The notes under the pieces are model-generated. The model ran no database searches. It was given only the letters and a program-made list of their open reading frames with translations, and was not told the DNA's origin. A stretch of DNA of 64,000 nucleotides from Diplolepis rosae (lineage: Eukaryota > Arthropoda > Insecta > Hymenoptera > Diplolepididae), in assembly GCA_030998225.1 (NCBI GenBank), contig JAPYXD010000553.1, positions 6,572,001-6,636,000 on the forward strand. The letters are read 5' to 3'. The position numbers were made by a program, and so were the translations under genes. Positions 9,790 through 21,059 of the stretch are shown one piece after another; within the stretch, counting starts at the first letter, position 1, and each line of letters starts with the position of its first letter.

Positions 9790-12700
9790 CTCGCGCATTA
9801 CTTGGCCACCTTACTTAAAGTCAGATAACGGAAATCTCGCGTATTACTTGGCCACTTTATAAAAATTCTTATACTTCTAAGAATTCACGCATTACTTGAC
9901 GACTCTTTTCAGGACGGACTTCGTTTAACTCGCGTATTACGAGGTCACTTATATACTTATATCATTCCTGAGGTCCATTGAACTCGCGCATTACTTGGCC
10001 ACCTTACTTAAAGTCAGAGTCCGCAAATCTCGCGTATTTGTTGGCCACATAATAGGATTCTTATACTCCTAAGAATTCGCGCATTACTTGGCGACTCTTT
10101 TCAGGACAGAGTCCGGAAATCTCGCGTATTAGTAGGCCACTTAATAACAAGTCTTATACTCCTAAGAGTTCGCGCATTACTTGTCCACTCTTTTCAGGAC
10201 AAACTTCGTTTAACTCGCGTATTACGAGGCCACTTATGTTTTTATATCAGTCCTGAGGTCCATTGAACTCGCGCATTACATGGCCACCTTACTTAAAGTC
10301 AGAGTCCGGAAATCTCGCGTATTACTTGGCCACTTTATAAAAATTCTCATACTCCTAAGAATTCACGCATTACTTGGCCACCTTACTTAAAGTCAGAGTC
10401 CGCAAATCTCGCGTATTACTTGCCCACTTTATAAAAATTCTTACACTCCTAAGAATTCGCGCATTACTTGGTCACCTTACTTAAAGTCAGAGTCCGTAAA
10501 TTACGCGTATTACTTGCCCACTTTATGAAAATTCTTATACTCCTAAGATTTCGCGCATTACTTGGCGACTCTTTTCAGGACAGAGTCCGGAAATCTCGGG
10601 AATTAGTTGGCCACTTAATAACAAGTCTTATACTCCTAAGAGTTCGGGCATTACTTGTCCACTCTTTTCAGGACAAACTTCGTTTAACTCGCGTATTACG
10701 AGGCCATTTATGTTTTTATATCAGTCTTGAGGTCCATTGAACTCGCGCATTACATGGCCACCTTACTTAAAGTCAGAGACCGGAAATCTCGCGTATTACT
10801 TGGCCACTTAATAACAAGTCTTATACTCCTAAAAATTCACGCATTACTTGTCGACTCTTTTCAGGACAGACTTCGTTTAACTCGCGTATTACGAGGCCAC
10901 ATATGTTTTTATATCAGTCCTGAGGTCCATTGAACTCGCGCATTACATGGCCACCTTACTTAAAGTCAGAGTCCGGAAATCTCGCGTATTACTTGGCCAC
11001 CTTACTTCAAGTCAGAGCCCGGAAATCTTGCGTACTATTTGTCCACTTTATAAAAATTCTTATACTCCTAAGAATTCGCGCATTACTTGGACACTCTTTT
11101 CAGGACAGAGTCCGGAAATCTAGCGTATTAGTTAGCCACTTATGTATTTATATCAGTCCTGAGGTCCATTGAACTCGCGCATTACATGGCCACCTTACTT
11201 AAAGTCAGAGTCCGGAAATCTCGCGTATTACTTGGCCACCTTACTTCAAGTCAGAGCCCGGAAATCTCGCGTATTATTTGGCCACTTTATAAAAATTCTT
11301 ATACTCCTAAGAACTCGCGCATTACTTGGCCACCTTACTTAAAGTCACAGTACGGAAATCTCGGGTATTATTTGGCCACTTTATAAAAATTCTTATACTT
11401 CTAAGAATTCACGCATTACTTGGCGACTCTTTTCAGGACAGACTTCGTTTAACTCGCGTATTACGAGGCCACTTATGTTTTTATATCAGTCCTGAGGTCC
11501 ATTGAACTCGCGCATTACATGGCCACCTAACTTAAAGTCAGAGACCGGAAATCTCGCGTATTACTTGGCCACTTTATAAAAATTCTTATACTCCTAAGAA
11601 CTCGCGCATTACTTGGCCACCTTACTTAAAGTCAGAGTCCGGAAATCTCGTGTATTATTTGGCCACTTGATGAAAATTATTATACTCCTAAGAATTCGCG
11701 CATTACTTGGCCACTCTTTTCAGGACAGAGTCCGGAAATCTCGCGTATTAGTTGGCAACTTATGTATTTATATCAGTCCTGAGGTCCATTGAACTCGCGC
11801 ATTACATGGCCCTCTTACTTAAAGTCAGAGTCCGGAAATCTCGCGTATTACTTGGCCACCTTACTTCAAGTCAGAGCCCGGAAATCTCGCGTATTATTTG
11901 GCCACTTTATAAAAATTCTTATACTCCTAAGAACTCGCGCATTACTTGGCCACCTTACTTAAAGTCAGAGTCCGGAAATCTCGCGTATTTGTTGGCCACT
12001 TTATAACAATTCTTATACTCCTAAGAATTCGCGCATTACTTGGCGACTCTTTTCAGGACAGAGTCCGGAAATCTCGCATATTAGTAGGCCACTTAATAAC
12101 AAGTCTTATACTCCTAAGTGTTCGCGCATTACTTGCCCACTCTTTTCAGGACAAACTTCATTTAACTCGCGTATTACGAGGCCACATATGTTTTTATATC
12201 AGTCCTGAGGTCCATTGAACTCGCGCATTACATGGCCACCTTACTTAAAGTCAGAGTCCGGAAATATCGCGTGTATTACTTGGCCACCTTACTTCAAGTC
12301 AGAGCCCGGAAATCTCGCGTATTATTTGACCACTTTATAAAAATTCTTATACTCCTAAGAATTCACGCATTACTTGGCCACTCTTTTCAGGACAAACTCC
12401 CTTTAACTCGCGTTTTACTTGGCAACTTATGTATTTATATCAGTCCTGTGGTCCATTGAACTCGCGCATTACTTGATTACATTTCTTAAAGGCAGAGTCC
12501 GGAAATCTCGCGTATTACTTGGCCACTTTATTAAAGTTATTATACTCCTAAGAATTCGCGCAATACTTGCCCACTCTTTTCAGGACAAACTTCATTTAAC
12601 TCGCGTATTACGAGGCCACTTATGTTTTTATATCAGTCCTGAGGTCCATTGAACTCGCGCATTACATGGCCACCTTACTTAAAGTCAGAGTCCGGAAATC

Positions 12701-13125
12701 TCGCGTATTACTTGGCCACTTTATAAAAATTCTTATACTCCTAAGAATTCACGCATTACTTGGCGACTCTTTTCAGGACAGACTTCGTTTAACTCGCGTA
12801 TTACGAGGCCACTTATGTTTTTATATCAGTCCTGAGGTCCATTGAACTCGCGCATTACATGGCCACCTTACTTAAAGTCAGAGTCCGGAAATCTCGCGTA
12901 TTACTTGGCCACCTTACTTCAAGTCTGAGCCCGGAAATCTCGCGTATTATTTGGCCACTTTATAAAAATTCTTATACTCCTAAGAACTCGCGCATTACTT
13001 GGCCACCTTACTTAAAGTCAGATAACGGAAATCTCGCGTATTACTTGGCCACTTTATAAAAATTCTTATACTTCTAAGAATTCACGCATTACTTGGCGAC
13101 TCTTTTCAGGACAGACTTCGTTTAA

Positions 13126-13173
13126 CTCGCGTATTACGAGGCCACTTAATAAAAATTCTTATACTCCTAAGAA
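13126..13173 (+). repeat. D-core / B-tail chimeric module
   Basis: The core reads CGTATTACGAGGCCAC as in D, but the tail is TTAATAAAAATTC and TTATACTCCTAAGAA as in B, and the length is 48 bp as in B. The switch lies right after GGCCACTTA, which D and variant B tails share. It coincides with the end of duplicated segment Y, so it is probably a recombination junction. Confidence 0.8.
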
Positions 13174-13983
13174 TTCGCGCATTACTTGGCCACTCTTTTC
13201 AGGACAAACTTCGTTTAACTCGCGCATTACTTGATCACCTTATTTAAAGTCAGAGTCCGGAAATCTTGCGTATTACTTGGCCACCTTACTTCAAGTCAGA
13301 GCCCGGAAATCTCGGGAATTATTTGGCCACTTTATAAAAATTCTTATACTCCTAAGAACTCGCGCATTACTTGGCCACCTTACTTAAAGTCAGATAACGG
13401 AAATCTCGCGTATTACTTGGCCACTTTATAAAAATTCTTATACTTCTAAGAATTCACGCATTACTTGGCGACTCTTTTCAGGACAGACTTCGTTTAACTC
13501 GCGTATTACGAGGCCACTTATGTTTTTATATCAGTCCTGAGGTCCATTGAACTCGCGCATTACATGGCCACCTTACTTAAAGTCAGAGTACGGAAATCTC
13601 ACGTATTACTTGCCCACTTTATAAAAATTCTTACACTCCTAAGAATTCGCGCATTACTTGGCGACCCTTTTCAGGACAGAGTCCGGAAATCTCACGTATT
13701 AGTAGGCCACTTATGTATTTATATCAGTCCTGAGGTCCATTGAACTCGCGCATTACTTGATCACCTTATTTAAAGTCAGAGTCCGGAAATCTCGCGTATT
13801 ACTTGGCCACCTTACTTCAAGTCAGAGCCCGGAAATCTCGGGAATTATTTGGCCACTTTATAAAAATTCTTATACTCCTAAGAACTCGCGCATTACTTGG
13901 CCACTCTTTTCAGGACAGAGTCCGGAAATCTCGCGTATTAGTTGGCCACTTATGTATTTATATCAGTCCTGAGGTCCATTGAA

Positions 13984-15467
13984 CTCGCGCATTACATGGC
14001 CACCTTACTTAAAGTCAGAGTCCGCAAATCTCGCGTATTTGTTGGCCACTTTATAACAATTCTTATACTCCTAAGATTTCGCGCATTACTTGGCGACCCT
14101 TTTCAGGACAGAGTCCGGAAATCTCACGTATTAGTAGGCCACTTAATAACAAGTCTTATACTCCTAAGAGTTCGCGCATTACTTGTCCACTCTTTTCAGG
14201 ACAAACTTCGTTTAACTCGCGTATTACGAGGCCACTTATGTTTTTATATCAGTCCTGAGGTCCATTGAACTCGCGCATTAAATGGCCACCTAACTTAAAG
14301 TCCGAGACCGGAAATCTCGCGCATTACTTGGCCACTTTATAAAAATTCTTATACTCCTAAGAATTCACGCATTACCTGGCGACTCTTTTCAGGACAGACT
14401 TCGTTTAACTCGCGTATTACGAGGCCACTTATGTTTTTATATCAGTCCTGAGGTCCATTGAACTCGCGCATTACTTGATCACCTTACTTAAAGTCAGAGT
14501 ACGGAAATCTCACGTATTACTTGCCCACTTTATAAAAATTCTTACACTCCTAAGAATTCGCGCATTACTTGGTCACCTTACTTAAAGTCAGAGTCCGTAA
14601 ATTACGCGTATTACTTGCCCACTTTATGAAAATTCTTATACTCCTAAGATTTCGCGCATTACTTGGCGACTCTTTTCAGGACAAACTTCGTTTAACTCGC
14701 GTATTACGAGGCCACTTATGTTTTTATATCAGTCTTGAGGTCCATTGAACTCGCGCATTACATGGCCACCTTACTTAAAGTCAGAGTCCGGAAATCTCGC
14801 GTATTACTTGGCCACCTTACTTCAAGTCAGAGCCCGGAAATCTTGCGTACTATTTGTCCACTTTATAAAAATTCTTATACTCCTAAGAATTCGCGCATTA
14901 CTTGGACACTCTTTTCAGGACAAACTTCGTTTAACTCGCGTATTACGAGGCCATTTATGTTTTTATATCAGTCTTGAGGTCCATTGAACTCGCGCATTAC
15001 ATGGCCACCTTACTTAAAGTCAGAGTCCGGAAATCTCGCGTATTACTTGGCCACCTTACTTCAAGTCAGAGCCCGGAAATCTTGCGTACTATTTGTCCAC
15101 TTTATAAAAATTCTTATACTCCTAAGAATTCGCGCATTACTTGGACACTCTTTTCAGGACAAACTTCGTTTAACTCGCGTATTACGAGGCCACTTATATA
15201 TTTATATCAGTCCTGAGGTCCATTGAACTCGCGCATTACTTGGCCACCTTACTTAAAGTCAGAGTCCGCAAATCTCGCGTATTACTTGCCCACTTTATAA
15301 AAATTCTTACACTCCTAAGAATTCGCGCATTACTTGGTCACCTTACTTAAAGTCAGAGTCCGGAAATCTCGCGCATTACTTGGCCACTTTATAAAAATTC
15401 TTATACTCCTAAGAATTCACGCATTACTTGGCGACTCTTTTCAGGACAGACTTCGTTTAACTCGCGT
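13984..15467 (+). repeat. Segment X, copy 3
   Basis: The 286-bp composite at 452 recurs at 13984 with constant spacing 13532, and the paired 239-bp units at 1218-1695 recur at 14750-15227 with the same spacing. No net length change was detected between the two. The match fades after about 15467, where the next D and A modules differ. Confidence 0.75.
14750..15227 (+). repeat. Tandem pair of 239-bp units, third occurrence
   Basis: The spacing is 6536 from the second occurrence and 13532 from the first. Module order A-A-B-C-D A-A-B-C-D and the CTTGCGTACTATTTG marker are conserved. Confidence 0.87.
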
Positions 15468-15801
15468 ATTACGAGGCCACTTATGTTTTTATATCAGTCC
15501 TGAGGTCCATTGAACTCGCGCATTAAATGGCCACCCAACTTAAAGTCAGAGTACGGAAATCTCGCGTATTACTTGCCCACTTTATAAAAATTCTTACACT
15601 CCTAAGAATTCGCGCATTACTTGGTCACCTTACTTAAAGTCAGAGTCCGTAAATTACGCGTATTACTTGCCCACTTTATGAAAATTCTTATACTCCTAAG
15701 ATTTCGCGCATTACTTGGCGACTCTTTTCAGGACAAACTTCGTTTAACTCGCGTATTACGAGGCCATTTATGTTTTTATATCAGTCTTGAGGTCCATTGA
15801 A

Positions 15802-16279
15802 CTCGCGCATTACATGGCCATCTTACTTAAAGTCAGAGTCCGGAAATCTCGCGTATTACTTGGCCACCTTACTTCAAGTCAGAGCCCGGAAATCTCGCGT
15901 ATTATTTGTCCACTTTATAAAAATTCTTATACTCCTAAGAATTCGCGCATTACTTGGACACTCTTTTCAGGACAAACTTCGTTTAACTCGCGTATTACGA
16001 GGCCATTTATGTTTTTATATCAGTCTTGAGGTCCATTGAACTCGCGCATTACATGGCCACCTTACTTAAAGTCAGAGTCCGGAAATCTCGCGTATTACTT
16101 GGCCACCTTACTTCAAGTCAGAGCCCGGAAATCTCGCGTATTATTTGTCCACTTTATATAAATTCTTATACTCCTAAGAATTCGCGCATTACTTGGACAC
16201 TCTTTTCAGGACAAACTTCGTTTACCTCGCGTATTACGAGGCCACTTATTTATTTATATCAGTCCTGAGGTCCATTGAA
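15802..16279 (+). repeat. Tandem pair of 239-bp units, variant
   Basis: Two A-A-B-C-D units start at 15802 and 16041. They differ from the 1218 type by CTCGCGTATTATTTGTCC in the B core and by GGCCATCTTAC in the first A. The second unit has TTATATAAATTC in B and TTTACCTCGCG in C, which are private changes. Confidence 0.85.
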
Positions 16280-17145
16280 CTCGCGCATTACTTGGCCACC
16301 TTACTTAAAGTCAGAGTCCGCAAATCTCGCGTATTACTTGCCCACTTTATAAAAATTCTTACACTCCTAAGAATTCGCGCATTACTTGGTCACCTTACTT
16401 AAAGTCAGAGTCCGGAAATCTCGCGCATTACTTGGCCACTTTATAAAAATTCTTATACTCCTAAGAATTCACGCATTACTTGGCGACTCTTTTCAGGACA
16501 GACTTCGTTTAACTCGCGTATTACGAGGCCACTTATGTTTTAATATCAGTCCTGAGTTCCATTGAACTCGCGCATTAAATGGCCACCTTACTTAAAGTCA
16601 GAGTACGGAAATCTCACGTATTACTTGCCCACTTTATAAAAATTCTTACACTCCTAAGAATTCGCGCATTACTTGGCGACCCTTTTCAGGACAGAGTCCG
16701 GAAATCTCACGTATTAGTTGGCCACTTATGTATTTATATCAGTCCTGAGGTCCATTGAACTCGCGCATTACTTGATCACCTTATTTAAAGTCAGAGTCCG
16801 GAAATCTCGCGTATTACTTGGCCACTTTATAAAAATTCTTATACTCCTAAGAATTCGCGCATTACTTGGACACTCTTTTCAGGACAAACTTCGTTTAACT
16901 CGCGTATTACGAGGCCACTTATATATTTATATCAGTCCTGAGGTCCATTGAACTCGCGCATTACTTGGCCACCTTACTTAAAGTCAGAGTCCGCAAATCT
17001 CGCGTATTACTTGCCCACTTTATAAAAATTCTTACACTCCTAAGAATTCGCGCATTACTTGGCGACTCTTTTCAGGACAGAGTCCGGAAATCTAGCGTAT
17101 TAGTTGGCCACTTATGTATTTATATCAGTCTTGAGGTCCATTGAA

Positions 17146-17623
17146 CTCGCGCATTACATGGCCACCTTACTTAAAGTCAGAGTCCGGAAATCTCGCGTAT
17201 TACTTGGCCACCTTACTTCAAGTCAGAGCCCGGAAATCTCGCGTATTATTTGTCCACTTTATAAAAATTCTTATACTCCTAAGAATTCGCGCATTACTTG
17301 GACACTCTTTTCAGGACAAACTTCGTTTAACTCGCGTATTACGAGGCCATTTATGTTTTTATATCAGTCTTGAGGTCCATTGAACTCGCGCATTACATGG
17401 CCATCTTACTTAAAGTCAGAGTCCGGAAATCTCGCGTATTACTTGGCCACCTTACTTCAAGTCAGAGCCCGGAAATCTCGCGTATTATTTGTCCACTTTA
17501 TAAAAATTCTTATACTCCTAAGAATTCGCGCATTACTTGGACACTCTTTTCAGGACAAACTTCGTTTAACTCGCGTATTACGAGGCCACTTATATATTTA
17601 TATCAGTCCTGAGGTCCATTGAA
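17146..17623 (+). repeat. Tandem pair of 239-bp units, variant 2
   Basis: Units start at 17146 and 17385. The second has the GGCCATCTTAC marker that the first unit of the 15802 pair carries. This implies an out-of-register exchange between the two pairs. After 17623 the array continues with A (CTTCAAGTCAGAGCCC) and rejoins the X-type order. Confidence 0.83.
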
Positions 17624-17910
17624 CTCGCGCATTACTTGGCCACCTTACTTCAAGTCAGAGCCCGGAAATCTCGGGAATTATTTGGCCACTTTATAAAAAT
17701 TCTTATACTCCTAAGAACTCGCGCATTACTTGGCCACCTTACTTAAAGTCAGATAACGGAAATCTCGCGTATTACTTGGCCACTTTATAAAAATTCTTAT
17801 ACTTCTAAGAATTCACGCATTACTTGGCGACTCTTTTCAGGACAGACTTCGTTTAACTCGCGTATTACGAGGCCACTTATGTTTTTATATCAGTCCTGAG
17901 GTCCATTGAA

Positions 17911-18614
17911 CTCGCGCATTACATGGCCACCTTACTTAAAGTCAGAGTCCGCAAATCTCGCGTATTTGTTGGCCACTTTATAACAATTCTTATACTCCTA
18001 AGATTTCGCGCATTACTTGGCGACCCTTTTCAGGACAGAGTCCGGAAATCTCACGTATTAGTAGGCCACTTAATAACAAGTCTTATACTCCTAAGAGTTG
18101 GCGCATTACTTGTCCACTCTTTTCAGGACAAACTTCGTTTAACTCGCGTATTACGAGGCCACTTATGTTTTTATATCAGTCCTGAGGTCCATTGAACTCG
18201 CGCATTAAATGGCCACCTAACTTAAAGTCCGAGACCGGAAATCTCGCGCATTACTTGGCCACTTTATAAAAATTCTTATACTCCTAAGAATTCACGCATT
18301 ACCTGGCGACTCTTTTCAGGACAGACTTCGTTTAACTCGCGTATTACGAGGCCACTTATGTTTTTATATCAGTCCTGAGGTCCATTGAACTCGCGCATTA
18401 CTTGATCACCTTACTTAAAGTCAGAGTACGGAAATCTCACGTATTACTTGCCCACTTTATAAAAATTCTTACACTCCTAAGAATTCGCGCATTACTTGGT
18501 CACCTTACTTAAAGTCAGAGTCCGTAAATTACGCGTATTACTTGCCCACTTTATGAAAATTCTTATACTCCTAAGATTTCGCGCATTACTTGGCGACTCT
18601 TTTCAGGACAGACT
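17911..18614 (+). repeat. Segment X, copy 4 (partial)
   Basis: The stretch repeats 452-1155 (spacing 17459) and 13984 onward (spacing 3927), including the TTTGTTGGCCAC B core and the CCGAGACC A module. It shares GATTTCGCGC with copy 3, so copy 3 is its closer relative. A further partial echo begins near 18961 (spacing about 763 from 18199). Confidence 0.68.
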
Positions 18615-20115
18615 TCGTTTAACTCGCGTATTACGAGGCCACTTATGTTTTTATATCAGTCCTGAGGTCCATTGAACTCGCGCATTACATGGCCACCTTA
18701 CTGAAAGTCAGAGTCCGCAAATCTCGCGTATTTGTTGGCCACTTTATAACAATTCTTATACTCCTAAGATTTCGCGCATTAAATGGCCACCTAACTTAAA
18801 GTCAGAGACCGGAAATCTCGCGTATTACTTGGCCACTTTATAAAAATTCTTATACTCCTAAGAGTTGGCGCATTACTTGTCCACTCTTTTCAGGACAAAC
18901 TTCGTTTAACTCGCGTATTACGAGGCCACTTATGTTTTTATATCAGTCCTGAGGTCCATTGAACTCGCGCATTAAATGGCCACCTAACTTAAAGTCCGAG
19001 ACCGGAAATCTCGCGCATTACTTGGCCACTTTATAAAAATTCTTATACTCCTAAGAATTCACGCATTACCTGGCGACTCTTTTCAGGACAGACTTCGTTT
19101 AACTCGCGTATTACGAGGCCACTTATGTTTTTATATCAGTCCTGAGGTCCATTGAACTCGCGCATTACTTGATCACCTTACTTAAAGTCAGAGTACGGAA
19201 ATCTCACGTATTACTTGCCCACTTTATAAAAATTCTTATACTCCTAAGAATTCGGGCATTACTTGGCCACCTTACTTAAAGTCAGAGTCCGGAAATCTCG
19301 CGTATTACTTGGCAACTTATGTATTTATATCAGTCCTGAGGTCCATTGAACTCGCGCATTACTTGATTACATTTCTTAAAGGCAGAGTCCGGAAATCTCG
19401 CGTATTACTTGGCCACTTTATAAAAAGTCTTATACTCCTAAGAGTTCGCGCATTACTTGTCCACTCTTTTCAGGACAGACTTCAATAACTCGCGTATTAC
19501 GAGGCCACTTATGTTTTTATATCAGTCCTGAGGTCCAATGAACTCGCGCATTACATGGCCACCTAACTTAAAGTCAGAGACCGGAAATCTCGCGTATTAC
19601 TTGGCCACTTTATAAAAATTCTTATACTCCTAAGAATTCACGCATTACTTGGCGACTCTTTTCAGGACAGACTTCGTTTAACTCGCGTATTACGAGGCCA
19701 CTTATGTTTTTATATCAGTCCTGAGGTCCATTGAACTCGCGCATTACATGGCCACCTTACTTAAAGTCAGAGTCCGCAAATCTCGCGTATTTGTTGGCCA
19801 CTTTATAACAATTCTTATACTCCTAAGAATTCGCGCATTACTTGGTCACCTTACTTAAAGTCAGAGTCCGTAAATTACGCGTATTACTTGCCCACTTTAT
19901 GAAAATTCTTATACTCCTAAGACTTCGCGCATTACTTGTCCACTCTTTTCAGGACAGACTTCAATAACTCGCGTAATACGAGAACACTTATGTTTTTATA
20001 TCAGTCCTGAGGTCCATTGAACTCGCGCATTACATGGCCACCTTACTTAAAGTCAGAGTCCGGTAATCTCGCGTATTACTTGGCCACTTAATAAAAATTC
20101 TTATACTCCTAAGAA
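18615..20115 (+). repeat. Mixed module region, late domain I
   Basis: The order is irregular. A-B-C-D tetramers alternate with X-like fragments (18961-19240 echoes 18199-18480), an A with TTACATTTCTTAAAGG (near 19365), and C modules shortened to CTTCAATAA (near 19480 and 19962). D modules with GAGAACAC appear from about 19974. No gene or unique sequence is visible. Confidence 0.75.
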
Positions 20116-21059
20116 TTCGCGCATTACTTGGTCACCTTACTTAAAGTCAGAGTCCGGAAATCTCGCGTATTACTTGCCCACTTTATGAAAATTCTTATAC
20201 TCCTAAGAATTCGCGCATTACTTGGCGACACTTTTCAGGACAGAGTCCGGAAATCTCGCGAATTAGTTGGCCACTTAATAACAAGTCTTATACTCCTAAG
20301 AATTCGCGCATTACTTGGCGACTCTTTTCAGGACAGAGTCCGGAAATCTCGCGTATTACTTGGACACTTTATGAAAGTTCTTATACTCCTAAAATTCGCG
20401 CATTACTTGGCCACTCTTTTCAGGACAAACTTCCTTTAACTCGCGTAATACGAGAACACTTATGTTTTTATATCAGTCCTGAGGTCCATTGAACTCGCGC
20501 ATTACATGGCCACCTTACTTAAAGTCAGAGTCCGGTAATCTCGCGTATTACTTGGCCACTTTATAAAAAGTCTTATACTCCTAAGAATTCGCGCATTACT
20601 TGGTCACCTTACTTAAAGTCAGAGTCCGGAAATTTCGCATATTACTTGCCCACTTTATGAAAATTCTTATACTCCTAAGAATTCGCGCATTACTTGGCGA
20701 CTCTTTTCAGGACAGAGTCCGGAAATCTCGCGAATTAGTTGGCCACTTAATAACAAGTCTTATACTCCTAAGAATTCGCGCATTACTTGGCGACGATTTT
20801 CAGGTCAGAGTCCGGAAATCTCGCGTATTACTTGGACACTTTATAAAAAGTCTTATACTCCTAAGAGTTCGCGCATTACTTGTCCACTCTTTTCAGGACA
20901 GACTTCAATAACTCGCGTAATACGAGAACACTTATGTTTTTATATCAGTCCTGAGGTCCATTGAACTCGCGCGTTACATGGCCACCTTACTTAAAGTCAG
21001 AGTCCGGTAATCTCGCGTATTACTTGGCCACTTAATAAAAATTCTTATACTCCTAAGAA
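20116..21059 (+). repeat. Tandem pair of 472-bp ten-module units
   Basis: The units start at 20116 and 20588 and read A-B-C'-B'-C'-B-C-D-A-B. The two have equal total length by compensation: the first has a 47-bp B (CTCCTAAAATTCG) and a 45-bp C, the second a 48-bp B and a 44-bp C ending CTTCAATAA. D modules carry CGTAATACGAGAACAC. Confidence 0.83.

Larger units (their letters stand above)
7734..13145 (+). repeat. 5.4-kb duplicated segment Y, copy 2
   Basis: It is collinear with 738-6172 over about 5.4 kb and carries the same rare modules. Private differences include CTAGAGCATTAC near 9551 where copy 1 has TTCGCGCATTAC, GTCACTTATATACTTAT near 9945, and CGCGTGTATTAC near 12272 (2-bp insertion). 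The match ends where the D core at 13126-13145 is joined to a B tail. Confidence 0.85.
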
